Shown: positions 44,688 through 53,896 of the stretch, in pieces
Layout of the letters: the number at the start of each line of letters is the position of its first letter
Position numbering within the stretch: position 1 is the stretch's first letter
Origin: Pseudomonas synxantha BG33R
Lineage (GTDB): Bacteria; Pseudomonadota; Gammaproteobacteria; Pseudomonadales; Pseudomonadaceae
Length of the DNA: 64,000 nucleotides
Reading direction: 5' to 3'
Assembly (NCBI RefSeq): GCF_000263715.2
Contig: NZ_CM001514.1
Location: forward strand, 2,466,936-2,530,935
The notes under the pieces: model-generated
The model's database searches: none
Told to the model about the DNA's origin: nothing
The model's input: only the letters and a program-made list of their open reading frames with translations
Translations under genes and position numbers: made by a program

Positions 44688-45472
44688 GTAAGACCCACGG
44701 TATTGCGCAGGTAACGGGCCGGTGAGGTGCCCAGGGTTTTACGAAACATCGTGATGAACGAGCTGACTGACTCGTAGCCGAGCGCTTCAGCGGTTCTCTG
44801 CACTGATTGCCCTTCGGCCAGGCTTTGCAGGGCGACGATGATCTGCCATTGCTTGCGCCATTGTCCGAAGGTCAGGCCGGTTTCGGCTTTTACCAGGCGG
44901 GCCAGCGAGCGTTCACTCATGGCCACGTGGCTTGCCCAGTTCGCCATGGTGGCGCGGTTGGCGGGATCTCGCGCCAGGGCTCGGGCGATGGTACGCAACG
45001 GGTTTGAGGCGGGTAGAGGCAGGTAGAGTTGTTCGGTGGGGGCCAGTTCAAGCGCTTCGAGCAGTACGTGGGCCAATCGAGCAGTGCGTGAATCGGCCGG
45101 GTAATCCTGAGCCTGGCCGCTCAGGTGCAGTATCAGCTCAAGGATCAATGGCGACAGCGCCAAGGTACAGCAGCGATCCGGCAGCGATGCAGCGCCGGGC
45201 TCCACGAACAGAAAACACACCTGCCCGTTGGCTGTCACGCGGTTGCTATGGGCGACGCCCCCCGGAATCCACACGCCGAACCCTGACGGCACCATCCACA
45301 CGCCATCTTCCACCGTACACACAATGCCACCGCAACACGCCACCACCAGTTGCCCCTTGCGGTGCTTGTGTACGGCAGACTCGCTGTCGTTGCGCTGGGG
45401 TTCCAGCATCAGCGCTACGGCGGGCTGGGACAGGGTGTCGTACTCAAACTGATCGACGTGGATTTCGGCCAT
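44684..45472 (-). CDS. AraC-family regulator with cupin domain
   Basis: Transcription factor of 262 residues: N-terminal cupin ligand domain (KHRKGQLVVACCG, near 37-50) and two C-terminal helix-turn-helix motifs (MSERSLARLVKAETGLTFGQ, then AEALGYESVSSFITMFRK). It is divergent from the DUF1656/HlyD/FUSC exporter genes with a 147-base gap and so probably controls them. It is convergent with the receiver-protein gene. Confidence 0.87.
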   Translation of the reverse strand: MAEIHVDQFEYDTLSQPAVALMLEPQRNDSESAVHKHRKGQLVVACCGGIVCTVEDGVWMVPSGFGVWIPGGVAHSNRVTANGQVCFLFVEPGAASLPDRCCTLALSPLILELILHLSGQAQDYPADSRTARLAHVLLEALELAPTEQLYLPLPASNPLRTIARALARDPANRATMANWASHVAMSERSLARLVKAETGLTFGQWRKQWQIIVALQSLAEGQSVQRTAEALGYESVSSFITMFRKTLGTSPARYLRNTVGLT

Positions 45473-45619
45473 GCAAGGTCATCCAAGGTTGTCCGGATTT
45501 GATTATATTTTGGCAGTGTACTCAATATCGGCAGTGGCAGTAATTCCCTAGCATCACCTACAAGCCTTGCCTTCCTTGGGCGGGCGACTGCTAGAACCTT
45601 CCGAATCCCGGTGCTTGCC

Positions 45620-45808
45620 ATGCTTAGCGAAATCTCGATTGCCAACCTCTACTTTCCACCCTTGTTGATCTACCTCGGTGCGTCCCTCCTGGCCTACCGG
45701 CTGCTCGAACGCCTGGCCGGTCGCTGGCTGGACCGAGCGTGGCACCCGGCGCTGGCGCGTTTTTTCGTCTCGCTCATCGTCGTGTCGACGATGGTCGTCC
45801 ATTGCTGA
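45620..45808 (+). CDS. DUF1656 inner-membrane protein, AaeX-like
   Basis: Small membrane protein of 62 residues with two hydrophobic helices (near 11-28 and 45-60). The N-terminal EISIANLYFPPLL is the DUF1656 signature seen in AaeX and YtcA. A GTG three codons upstream is an alternative start; neither has a strong ribosome binding site. It heads a three-gene exporter with HlyD and FUSC proteins, spaced 12 bases from the next gene. Its role in aromatic-acid exporters is not established. Confidence 0.88.
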   Translation: MLSEISIANLYFPPLLIYLGASLLAYRLLERLAGRWLDRAWHPALARFFVSLIVVSTMVVHC

Positions 45809-45820
45809 GCGAGGCCGCGC

Positions 45821-46729
45821 ATGTCTATCGTCAAACTGCTTAAAACTGCCGCCACCGTGGGGCTTGGCGTGCTGGCCCTGGTGTTTTGCCTGCAACTCTG
45901 GCGGGCTTACGTGCTGGCGCCCTGGACGCGGGATGGGCGGGTGAGTGCGCAGGTGATCCGCATTGCGCCCGAGGTGTCCGGCCAAATCGATCAGTTATGG
46001 GTCAGCGACAACCAATGGGTAGCAAAGGGTGCTTTGCTCTATCGCATCGATACGCGTGCTTATCGATTGACCCAGCAGCAGCGCGCAGCGCAATTCGCAG
46101 AAGCGCGGAGTGTGTTCGAGCAGCGCAGTGCGCAGTTCAAGCGGCGCGCGCAACTGGGCGGCGCCATCGCCCGGGAAGAGATCGACAACGCAGCGCGTGA
46201 CTTGGCCGTGGCCCAAGCACGTTTGGACGCGGCACGCAGCCAGTTGGCCCAGGCCCAGCTCGACCTTGACCGAACGACTGTGCGTTCGCCAGTGGACGGC
46301 TACGTCACGCAACTGCGGTTGCAGCCTGGTGACTATGCGCAGGCGGGTGCTACCAACCTGTTCGTGGTCGACGCTCATAGTTTCTGGATCACGGGCTATT
46401 TTGAAGAGACCAAGCTGCCGGGTGTACTCATCGGCGCACCGGTGTCGATCAAGCTGATGGGCTTTGACCCGCTGCTGCAAGGCCACGTAACAAGCCTGGG
46501 CAGAGGCATTGCCGACACCAATGAGTTGCGCAACGACAGCGGCTTGCCCCAGGTGAGCCCGACCTTCAGTTGGATTCGTCTGGCCCAGCGAGTGCCCGTG
46601 CGCATCGAGTTGGACAAGGTGCCGGACGGGGTAGAGTTGGCGGCGGGCATGACCGCCAGTGTCGAAGTGACGCAGCCGGGCGCCGCAGCGCGCTGGCGAC
46701 TCACCCAATGGTTGCAGGCGTTCATGTGA
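45821..46729 (+). CDS. HlyD/EmrA-type membrane fusion protein, AaeA-like
   Basis: Periplasmic adaptor of 302 residues anchored by one N-terminal helix (ATVGLGVLALVFCLQLW). The lipoyl half motifs VIRIAPEVSGQIDQLWVSDN and TTVRSPVDGYVTQLRLQPGD flank a short alanine- and arginine-rich hairpin (about 85-150), typical of AaeA rather than of RND adaptors. Its stop overlaps the start of the FUSC gene (TGATG). It would link the FUSC permease to an outer-membrane channel for export of aromatic acids. Confidence 0.9.
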   Translation: MSIVKLLKTAATVGLGVLALVFCLQLWRAYVLAPWTRDGRVSAQVIRIAPEVSGQIDQLWVSDNQWVAKGALLYRIDTRAYRLTQQQRAAQFAEARSVFEQRSAQFKRRAQLGGAIAREEIDNAARDLAVAQARLDAARSQLAQAQLDLDRTTVRSPVDGYVTQLRLQPGDYAQAGATNLFVVDAHSFWITGYFEETKLPGVLIGAPVSIKLMGFDPLLQGHVTSLGRGIADTNELRNDSGLPQVSPTFSWIRLAQRVPVRIELDKVPDGVELAAGMTASVEVTQPGAAARWRLTQWLQAFM

Positions 46730-48684
46730 TGACTGGCCTGGCGACACGCTTGTTCGCGGCGATACCTCGGCCCTGGACGTCTGCGACGTTGGCCTACGTG
46801 CTGCGCAGTATCCTGGCGGCAAGCCTGGCACTCTGGCTTGGCTTCCAACTGCATCTGGATTCGCCATTCTCGGGTGCGTCCACGGTGTTGTTGCTGGTGC
46901 AGCCCATCCAAGGGGCAGTGCGAGGCAAGGGTGTGTACCGGATGCTGGGCACCCTGGTCGGCATGGTCGCAGCCTTTGTGCTGATGGGGCTGTTCGCGCA
47001 ACAGATGCTGTTGTTCATACTGGGCGTCGGTATATGGCTGGGCCTGTGCGTCGGTGCAATGACGGTTTTGCGTCATTACCAGGCCACCGCAGCAGTGGTG
47101 GCGGGCTATACGGTGTGTTTGGCGCTGGGCCCTGCCATCGTCGCCCCGGAGCAGGGCTTCGACCACATCATCACCCGTGGCACGGCGGTAGCGCTCGGCG
47201 TGCTCAGCTTGAGCCTGGTAGCGACGCTGTTCAGCGCCAAGACCATGGCGCATAAAGTTCGAAGCTCGCTCGTCGACGCCTGCGCGCGCAGTGCCCGGTT
47301 GCTCGCGGCAAGCCTTGTGGGCGAAGAGCCTGCGCAGCTGGCGACACAACGGCACCAGCTCGCGATCGATATCAGCAAGGTGGACGACCAGCTTGGGCTC
47401 GGCCGTGGCGAATCGTCGCTGATCCGCTCGCGGCAGCTGGCGATTCAGGCCGGCCTGGCGCATCTGCAGTCGGCTGTGCTCGACGTGCACCCGGACGACC
47501 CCGACCCCGCAATCGACCCCGCGTTGCGCGCCCGCATAAGCACAGGCTTGCAGCAACTGAGTGAATGCCTGGCGCAGGCTCGCTGCGACTTTCGCGCCGC
47601 GGCCGCGACACTGGAGCAACTGCGTCGCTGGGTGGAGGATTGCGCCCACTCAAGCCCACACCTGCGGTTGCGCAGCGAACGCTTGGACGACCAACTGGCG
47701 GACTTGGGCGAGGCCCTGTTGAACTTCGCCAGCCTCGACCAGGCTCGCCGCGCACCGGTACGCGCCGTGGGGTATCACCGCCATTACGCGGATGCGGCGC
47801 GAAACGGCATCCGGGCACTGCTCGCCATACTGAGTGCGGGTGCGATCTGGTATTTCAGCGGCTGGGATCAAGGGCCCACATTACTGGCGGTGCTGGGGCC
47901 GTACTGCACCTTGGTGGCGACAGCTGCCGCGCCAGCCCAAGGTATCAGCGGTTTTATCCGCGGCACGCTCTACGCGATTGTGGCGGCGGCGCTGTGCAAA
48001 TTCCTGTTGATGCCACAGATCAACGGCTTCCCTCTGTTGTTGCTGGTCATGGCAGGCTTCTGGTCGTTCGGCATCCATGCCACGAGCCAGCCGCGCCATG
48101 CCCTGCAAGGGGTTGCCTACCTGATCGGCTTCAACACCTTGGTCAGCACCGGCATGACCGCCACCTACGATTTCGTCGGTTTCGCCAACCAGGCGCTGGC
48201 CTGGATCGTGGCGATGATTGTGTGCCTCCTGGCGTTTCAGATCCTGCCCAAAGATCCAGCCAGGCAGATACGCGCATTGACACGTGCGCTGCACCGGCAC
48301 ACACGCCTGCTGTTACGCCAGGCACGTACAATCGATCATGCTCAATGGCAAGCGGAGCAACAACACCGGTTAGTTACGTTGAAGAGTTTGCTTGGCGCTG
48401 ATCACCCGCACGCTGACCCGGCGGGCTACTTGTCGCTGCAACTGAGCAAGCAATTGAATCGGCTACAGCGCAAAGCCAGCGGTATTGAGCCGGCATCTCC
48501 CGTGGCCCGATGCGTGCAAAGCGGTGCGCGGCGGGTTGCACGATATGCCCATCATCCCGCGATCGGCGCCGCACAGGCGCGGCGCACATCCCGGTCGTTG
48601 AGCAGGCTTGGTGCGCCTCATCTGGCGAGCGGATATCAGCACTTGGCGCAGCTGCTGGAGCAATACGCGAACCTGGTGCTTTAG
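46729..48684 (+). CDS. FUSC-family exporter, AaeB-like
   Basis: Inner-membrane permease of 651 residues. Two blocks of about five hydrophobic helices (near 15-175 and 355-505) are separated by a soluble region, with a C-terminal cytoplasmic tail, the FUSC/AaeB architecture. The start ATG 46729 shares one base with the stop of the adaptor gene, so translation is coupled. The longer frame upstream lies within the adaptor gene. The family exports p-hydroxybenzoate and related acids in E. coli; similar pseudomonad systems confer tolerance to aromatic acids. The exact substrate is unknown. Confidence 0.9.
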   Translation: MTGLATRLFAAIPRPWTSATLAYVLRSILAASLALWLGFQLHLDSPFSGASTVLLLVQPIQGAVRGKGVYRMLGTLVGMVAAFVLMGLFAQQMLLFILGVGIWLGLCVGAMTVLRHYQATAAVVAGYTVCLALGPAIVAPEQGFDHIITRGTAVALGVLSLSLVATLFSAKTMAHKVRSSLVDACARSARLLAASLVGEEPAQLATQRHQLAIDISKVDDQLGLGRGESSLIRSRQLAIQAGLAHLQSAVLDVHPDDPDPAIDPALRARISTGLQQLSECLAQARCDFRAAAATLEQLRRWVEDCAHSSPHLRLRSERLDDQLADLGEALLNFASLDQARRAPVRAVGYHRHYADAARNGIRALLAILSAGAIWYFSGWDQGPTLLAVLGPYCTLVATAAAPAQGISGFIRGTLYAIVAAALCKFLLMPQINGFPLLLLVMAGFWSFGIHATSQPRHALQGVAYLIGFNTLVSTGMTATYDFVGFANQALAWIVAMIVCLLAFQILPKDPARQIRALTRALHRHTRLLLRQARTIDHAQWQAEQQHRLVTLKSLLGADHPHADPAGYLSLQLSKQLNRLQRKASGIEPASPVARCVQSGARRVARYAHHPAIGAAQARRTSRSLSRLGAPHLASGYQHLAQLLEQYANLVL

Positions 48685-48745
48685 GGCTAACATGAGTCAA
48701 TGCTCATGCTCAGCGCTTACTGCTAACTTGCCGGACACCCTATCT

Positions 48746-49651
48746 ATGAGAGATCTGCCGCCCACCGCGACCTTGCGCGCTTTCGAAGCCGCCACTCGCC
48801 ACCCGACCTTTACCGCGGCCGCGCAGGAGTTGCACGTGACCCAGAGCGCGGTCAGCCACCAGCTCAAACACCTGGAAGCGCTGTGGGGCCTGGCGTTGTT
48901 CGAGCGTGGCCAGTCGTTACGCCTGACCCCGGCGGGGGCTACGCTGGCGCCCATCGTGCGCGAATTCTTCATGAGCCTGGAGGCGACCCTGGCCGACCTG
49001 CGCGAGCAAAAGGGCAGGGTACGGCTCAAGGTCAGCACCACTTATTCCTTTGCCTTGAAATGGCTGCTGCCACGCTTGCCGAACCTCGCTCGCCAGCACC
49101 CCGAGCTGCTGGTTGCGCTGGACACCACGGACGACGTCATCCACTTTTCCGACGCCCAAGCGGATGTCGCGGTCCGGCTGGGCAAGGGGAATTACCCGGG
49201 CCTGTATTCGGAGTTTTTGTTCGGCGAGCAGGTGTTTCCCGTGGCCAGCCCCGAACTGTTGCGGCGCCTTGGCACCCCGGGCAGCCCCGCCCATTTATTG
49301 GACTTCCCGCTGCTGGCCCGCGATGGCGCCGAGCTGGCACCGAAATGGGAGGTCTGGTTTCAAGCCGTGGGGCTGGCCTTTACGCCGCTCAGGGAAAGCG
49401 TCAGGTTTGGCGATACCAACATGACCGTCGAGGCGGCCTTGCTCGGCCATGGCATCGCGTTGGTGCGCAGCGGGCATGTGGAGCAGGAAATAAGTGACGG
49501 ACGCCTGGTGCGCCTGTTCGATGTGCCGTTCCCGTCACCGCTTGCCTACTATTTTGTGTGCCCCAAGGGCATCGAAACCCAGCCGCATATCCTCAGCTTT
49601 CGTCAATGGCTGATGAGCGAGGCGCTGAAAGTACAACGGGCGGATCAATGA
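48746..49651 (+). CDS. LysR-type regulator, GcvA-like
   Basis: DNA-binding regulator of 301 residues. The winged helix is FEAATRHPTFTAAAQELHVT followed by QSAVSHQLKHLE (near 12-45), the GcvA-branch signature. The effector domain has QADVAVRLGKGNYPGLYSEF. ATG 48746 is chosen because the DNA-binding domain begins about eight residues later; the frame is open further upstream but overlaps the exporter gene. It lies 61 bases after that gene on the same strand, and an EamA permease gene follows after 75 bases. Which of the two it controls is not clear. Confidence 0.88.
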   Translation: MRDLPPTATLRAFEAATRHPTFTAAAQELHVTQSAVSHQLKHLEALWGLALFERGQSLRLTPAGATLAPIVREFFMSLEATLADLREQKGRVRLKVSTTYSFALKWLLPRLPNLARQHPELLVALDTTDDVIHFSDAQADVAVRLGKGNYPGLYSEFLFGEQVFPVASPELLRRLGTPGSPAHLLDFPLLARDGAELAPKWEVWFQAVGLAFTPLRESVRFGDTNMTVEAALLGHGIALVRSGHVEQEISDGRLVRLFDVPFPSPLAYYFVCPKGIETQPHILSFRQWLMSEALKVQRADQ

Positions 49652-49726
49652 GGTATGAGTATCTGTTCATGCTGTGATGAGCAGACTTCGCTGTAAGCCG
49701 GGGGCTTGGCTTGCCTAAGATGGCGC

Positions 49727-50554
49727 ATGCCTACTCATATCATCTTCCTGGTGCTGTTCGCCGCACTGCTTCATGCCAGCTGGAACGCGCTATTGCGTGG
49801 TGGTGCCGACCGGCTATGGTCGATGACTGTCATGTGCATGGCCATTGCCTTCACCAGTCTCATCGCCGCTACGTTCATGGTGACGCCGGCGATTGAGAGC
49901 TGGGGCTATGGAGTGCTTTCGGCGTTGCTGCATGTTGGTTACAACCTGTTCCTGGTGCGCAGCTACCGGGTGGGCGACCTGGGGCAGATCTATCCGATTT
50001 CCCGGGGCTCGTCGCCGGCGCTGATTACCCTGGGGGCTGCGGTATTTGCCGGAGAACGCATCGCCCCCGACGAGTTGCTGGGGATTGCACTGGTGTCAGG
50101 CGCGATTATTTCCTTGGCTTTCAGCGGGCGTCGGTTATCGGTTCCCAGCCTGCCTTATGCGCTGGGAACGGGCTGTTTCATCGCGGCCTATAGCGTTGTC
50201 GACGGCATTGGCGCCAGGCTCTCCGGTGCGCCGCTGGCCTATACCGTATGGATGTGTGCACTGTGGGGCGTGATGATGCCTGCGGTGTACATCGGCCTGC
50301 GCGATGCCCGCAGCTTATGGAGCGCTCGGCCCGGTACATTGGCCGCAGTGGTCGGCGGGCTGGTGTCTTTGCTGGCCTATGCAATTGTGATCTACGCGAT
50401 GAACGAAGCGCCGTTGGGCGCGGTATCGGCATTGCGCGAAACCAGCGTGTTGTTCGCGATGTTGATTGGCTACTTTTTTCTTGGCGAAACCCTTACCGCG
50501 CGCAGGGTCCTGGCGTGCGTGGTGATCGCCAGCGGCACCCTCATCATCGGCTGA
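49727..50554 (+). CDS. EamA-family (DMT) permease
   Basis: Inner-membrane transporter of 275 residues with about ten hydrophobic helices arranged as two EamA repeats; LYPISRGSSPALITL-like and ALRETSVLFAMLIGYFFLGE blocks end each repeat. The second is the classic DMT motif. ATG 49727 is chosen since the first helix begins at once (IIFLVLFAALLHASWNALLR). The family exports metabolites such as amino acids or amines. An SDR gene fragment follows after 29 bases and was probably once in the same operon. Confidence 0.88.
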   Translation: MPTHIIFLVLFAALLHASWNALLRGGADRLWSMTVMCMAIAFTSLIAATFMVTPAIESWGYGVLSALLHVGYNLFLVRSYRVGDLGQIYPISRGSSPALITLGAAVFAGERIAPDELLGIALVSGAIISLAFSGRRLSVPSLPYALGTGCFIAAYSVVDGIGARLSGAPLAYTVWMCALWGVMMPAVYIGLRDARSLWSARPGTLAAVVGGLVSLLAYAIVIYAMNEAPLGAVSALRETSVLFAMLIGYFFLGETLTARRVLACVVIASGTLIIG

Positions 50555-50583
50555 TACAGCCATCTCCCAAGGAGGTATTTTCA

Positions 50584-50800
50584 ATGATTGACGTCTCGCA
50601 GGCACCGCTGATCCTGATCACCGGAGGCAGTCGCGGAGTGGGTGCCGCGACCGCCCGGCCATCGACCGCAGGTTCGGGCGCCTCGACGTACTGGTCAATA
50701 ATGCCGGCGTGCTGGCGACTCAGTCGCGTCCGGAGGATCTGAGCCTGGAGCGCATGCAGCGCATCTTCGCGGTCAACGCCATCGGCCCGCTGCCCGTGTG
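50584..50800 (+). pseudogene. SDR dehydrogenase gene fragment
   Basis: A strong ribosome binding site (AAGGAGG) precedes ATG 50584, which opens MIDVSQAPLILITGGSRGVG with the SDR cofactor motif. After ATA the sequence jumps in another frame to AIDRRFGRLDVLVNNAGVLA with the NNAG motif, so about 60 codons between are missing. The similarity ends near AVNAIGPLP around 50795, where an unrelated sequence begins. The serine and Tyr-Lys active-site region is absent. Confidence 0.85.
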
Positions 50801-50962
50801 GTTAAAGGTGAGCAACTGGTAGAACGGTGCCGGGCCCTGGAGGTTGCTTACACTGGCCCTGAAGCCTCGGTTGTTTCACTTGAGGCGAGTGTGGCAGAGG
50901 TTGAACGCGCGATAGATGATCTTGAGCAGGCGCTGTTGAGTTTTCAGCAGGGTGGGGCGTGA
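50801..50962 (+). pseudogene. C-terminal fragment of an HPt or hybrid-kinase gene
   Basis: An open stretch without start codon reads VKGEQLVERCRALEVAY, then ASVVSLEASVAEVERAIDDL, ending FQQGGA and TGA at 50960-50962. The pattern of a helix with ERCRALE followed by a second helix with regularly spaced acidic and hydrophobic residues fits the C-terminal half of an HPt domain, as in hybrid sensor kinases. The phospho-histidine region is lost. It is joined directly to the SDR fragment, so one deletion probably removed the end of one gene and the start of the other. The assignment is tentative. Confidence 0.5.
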
Positions 50963-51140
50963 GCCGTATGGTCTGGTTCAAGCGGAGGTGAGGCAGTTGG
51001 TGTAGGAAATTTCTGTGGGTGCTATTGCTGCAGTGCAGGCAGAGTGCTTGTATGCTTGCGCCCAGAAACCGGTGGCCTCTGTAAGTGCCGACGTTCGAAT
51101 GATGGCTGGACTGGAAACCGGACTTCCTTAAGGTGCTGAC

Positions 51141-52649
51141 GTGAAGCGCGATACCCGCCTTGTGATGCTTTTGCTGTTGGTGATTGGTTGCTCCCTGACC
51201 TCGTTGACGATCTGGAAGGTTCTGTCTTCGCGTGAGCGCGCGCTGGCGGAAGTGGATGTGCATGGTTTGAACCTGACCCAGGCACTCAATACCTATACCG
51301 AAGGTATCGTCCGGCAAAGCGCGCTGTTGTTGCTGGGCCTGGTCGAGCGCCTCGAAACCGAAGGCAGTGGCCCGGTGCAAATCGAGCGTATCCATGCGCT
51401 GATCAACCGCCAGCAGCCGCTGATGCCGCAGCTCAGTGGCATCACGGTGTATGACCGTCAGGGCGGCTGGTTGATGTCCTCCAACCGGCGGATTCCAGAG
51501 GGGGCCAATAGCAGCGATCGCGCCTATTTCATTCATCATCGTGACGATCCGAGCCCCGAGCCGTTCATTGGCCCACCGATTCAGAGCCGTGCCAATCAGG
51601 AATGGGTGGTTACCGTCAGCCGTCGATTCAATGATGCATCGGGCAATTTTGCCGGGGTGGTCGCGGTGACGCTGGGGGTGGAAAACTTTCTGCGCGTGTT
51701 CGGCAAGCTTGACGTTGGCCAGGAGGGTGCCATCGGCTTGTCCTATACCGACGGCACGTTGCTGGTGCGCTATCCCTTCCGTGAACAGGACATGGGGCGC
51801 AATTTTTCCAAGTCGCCTATCTACGCCAAGTATTTCGATCAGCCTTTTGGCACCACCGCGCATACCTCCAGCCTGGATGGTGTGGAGCGGTTGTATGCCT
51901 TTCGCAAAAGCGAAACGCTGCCGTTGATTACCACCGTCGCGCTGGGCAAGCATGAAGCCCTCGCGGCGTGGCGCATCGAGGCGGTACTGTCAGCCGTCGT
52001 GGTGGCGGGCTTGCTGGGGCTGACCGGGCTGATCGGCTGGTTCCTGATCCTGGATATTCGCCGGCGAACCGCGGCGGAAGAGGCGCTGCGCGTCGCCCAG
52101 CAACAGTTGCTCGATTCCAATCGTCAATTGGCGTTCCTGGCGATGAAGGACGCGTTGACCGGTTTGGCGAACCGCCGTTGTTTCGATGAAACACTGGCCC
52201 TGGAAGCACGCCGGACGCAGCGTGAAGGTACCTCGCTGGCGTTGCTGATGATCGATATCGACCATTTCAAACGCTACAACGATGCCTTCGGTCACGTGGT
52301 TGGCGACACTTGCTTGCAGAAGGTCAGCAGGCTATTGGAACGATGCGCGCGACGGCCGTCAGACCTGGTGGCGCGGTATGGCGGTGAGGAAATGGCGATC
52401 ATCATGCCCGGCACCGACAGCCAAGGCGCGGCGGTGGTCGCGCAACGGATCCTTGACTCGCTGCAGCACGAAAACATCACGCACCCAGGCAGCCCGTTCG
52501 GTTACGTCAGTGTGAGTATCGGCATTGCCACGGGCACGGGTTCGCGTCTGGAGCCGGCGCTCGGATTGATCGAGGCGGCTGATCAGGCGCTTTACTCAGC
52601 GAAGGCTGCGGGACGCAATGGATTGTCCTTGCACGCCACGGGGCCTTGA
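51141..52649 (+). CDS. Membrane-bound diguanylate cyclase (dCache-GGDEF)
   Basis: Makes cyclic di-GMP from GTP. It has 502 residues from GTG 51141 with AAGG upstream. An N-terminal helix (about 6-25), a periplasmic dCache-like sensory domain (about 35-275, with the DRAYFIHHRDD block), a second helix (about 283-308), a short coiled coil, and a GGDEF domain follow. The active site reads GGEEM at 414-418 instead of GGEEF or GGDEF; the catalytic acidic pair is kept. An inhibitory RxxD site is present at Arg405-Asp408. The gene stands alone. It supplies the second messenger that the EAL protein at 18509 would degrade, though a link is speculative. Confidence 0.9.
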   Translation: MKRDTRLVMLLLLVIGCSLTSLTIWKVLSSRERALAEVDVHGLNLTQALNTYTEGIVRQSALLLLGLVERLETEGSGPVQIERIHALINRQQPLMPQLSGITVYDRQGGWLMSSNRRIPEGANSSDRAYFIHHRDDPSPEPFIGPPIQSRANQEWVVTVSRRFNDASGNFAGVVAVTLGVENFLRVFGKLDVGQEGAIGLSYTDGTLLVRYPFREQDMGRNFSKSPIYAKYFDQPFGTTAHTSSLDGVERLYAFRKSETLPLITTVALGKHEALAAWRIEAVLSAVVVAGLLGLTGLIGWFLILDIRRRTAAEEALRVAQQQLLDSNRQLAFLAMKDALTGLANRRCFDETLALEARRTQREGTSLALLMIDIDHFKRYNDAFGHVVGDTCLQKVSRLLERCARRPSDLVARYGGEEMAIIMPGTDSQGAAVVAQRILDSLQHENITHPGSPFGYVSVSIGIATGTGSRLEPALGLIEAADQALYSAKAAGRNGLSLHATGP

Positions 52650-52664
52650 TTGTCTGCTCTAACC

Positions 52665-52814
52665 TCACATCCCCAGCGTCGGAATCATCACTTCACCACA
52701 CTCCATGAGTTGGCCCGCCGTCACTTCCAACTGCGCAGTGGGCTTGGCCGCATAGCCAGCGATGAAGCCGGCGCTTAGCAGTACAAGGTATAGGGCGGCT
52801 TTTCTCAGAATCAT
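52665..52814 (-). CDS. Small hypothetical protein with N-terminal signal/anchor
   Basis: Open frame of 49 codons: MILRKAALYLVLLSAGFIAG then a short polar tail ending MIPTLGM. A basic start and a 15-residue hydrophobic stretch indicate export or membrane anchoring. There is no strong ribosome binding site. It is convergent with the diguanylate cyclase. I do not recognise a family; coding status is uncertain. Confidence 0.45.
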   Translation of the reverse strand: MILRKAALYLVLLSAGFIAGYAAKPTAQLEVTAGQLMECGEVMIPTLGM

Positions 52815-52990
52815 GCGAGTGGTGCTCAAGTCAGGTCGAAAGGTGATGCACAGATTGTGTATTCAAGAAAAGGTTCCTGAACAAGGCGTCAACGCGTTAA
52901 CTGATCGCCAATAGGCAAGCGCCGAACACGCATGCCGGTGGCCGCCGCAAGGGCATTTCAACTCCTGGCCGATGCGCCGGGTTGGAGTAA

Positions 52991-53440
52991 TCAGGGCAGT
53001 GGGTCAAATAAGCCATCAGGCGCCCAGCCCATCACTGTTTCAAGGTGATCGGTGTGTTCGTCCCGTTGCTCTCTGAGTGCGATAAAACCGTGCTTCTTGT
53101 AGAAGTGGAGGCTGGGAACATTCTGCGAATACACGCTCAGTTGAAGTGAGGTTCTGGCTGCCTGCGCGTCCTTGAGCAGTTGTGTACCGATACCACTGCC
53201 CTGATGCTCAGGCGCGACAAACAGCGCCGCCAGGGTGTCTTGATATACGCAACTGAAGCCCAGCACTTTCCCGTCGGCTTCAAACACACGGGTCACGGCG
53301 CTGGGCAGGTAGACCTCGCGCATGGCGCCCAGTTGGTCATGCCAGAAGGCGGGGTCGATAAAGTGGTGGGCCAGGACGGACGCGTGCAGCCAAATATCCA
53401 GGACGGGTTCCAGGTCGGCAGGTTGAAAGTGGCGAATCAT
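52991..53440 (-). CDS. GNAT-family N-acetyltransferase
   Basis: Acetyl-CoA-dependent transferase of 149 residues. The opening MIRHFQPADLEPVLDIW, the acetyl-CoA loop VAPEHQGSGIGTQLL near 75-90 and the final LHFYKKHGF motif are those of GNAT enzymes, close to YjaB/PhnO-type proteins. Its ATG overlaps the stop of the MerR gene by four bases, so the two are co-translated from the MerR side. The substrate is unknown. Confidence 0.87.
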   Translation of the reverse strand: MIRHFQPADLEPVLDIWLHASVLAHHFIDPAFWHDQLGAMREVYLPSAVTRVFEADGKVLGFSCVYQDTLAALFVAPEHQGSGIGTQLLKDAQAARTSLQLSVYSQNVPSLHFYKKHGFIALREQRDEHTDHLETVMGWAPDGLFDPLP

Positions 53441-53886
53441 AGTGCCTCAGTGTTTGAGTGAGCAGGCCGAACCCTGGCGAGGCCGGCGCCGCCGCGCTTG
53501 AAGGCTCCCGCTGCTGCGATGGTGAGTAGGCGGCGAAAAGTCGGGCATTGTGCGTGGTTGGGGGCAGGGCAGGCGGCCGCATGGCGCAAGCCCCGGCTCA
53601 TCGCCTGCAGGTGTTTGACCGTGGCATCAATCTCGTCGGCCTTGGTCAGCAGCACCGCTCTATCCACATTGGCTTGGCCATTGGGTGACAGCATGGCGTG
53701 TATCTCGTCCAGCGACAGGCCACCCGCCTGCCCGAGGGCGATGACCGCCAACTGCTCAACGACCGCTGCTGCGAAATGACGGCGAGCACCGGGCGGGCTG
53801 GTCGATGTAATCAACCCCTTCTTTTCATAAAAACGCAGCGTATGGGCAGCGATGCCCGTGCGTTTGACGACCTCGGTGATATCCAT
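53437..53886 (-). CDS. MerR-family regulator
   Basis: Regulator of 149 residues. The DNA-binding start MDITEVVKRTGIAAHTLRFY with EKKGLI is the MerR signature. A dimerisation helix follows, and the C-terminus has two cysteines in CPAPNHAQC, which could bind a metal or sense thiol state. The overlapping gene downstream is a GNAT enzyme, and the divergent gene encodes a DUF2938 membrane protein behind a promoter with a 19-base spacer. Confidence 0.9.
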   Translation of the reverse strand: MDITEVVKRTGIAAHTLRFYEKKGLITSTSPPGARRHFAAAVVEQLAVIALGQAGGLSLDEIHAMLSPNGQANVDRAVLLTKADEIDATVKHLQAMSRGLRHAAACPAPNHAQCPTFRRLLTIAAAGAFKRGGAGLARVRPAHSNTEAL

Positions 53887-53896
53887 AGACAGACCA

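Noticed and set aside
46396..47649. Open frame of 417 codons opposite the FUSC exporter genes
   Set aside because: Antisense shadow of two well-supported genes; its composition (Arg, Gln, His) is typical of a non-coding frame.
50802..51953. Open frame of 383 codons opposite the diguanylate cyclase
   Set aside because: Antisense shadow; the plus-strand gene has all GGDEF motifs.
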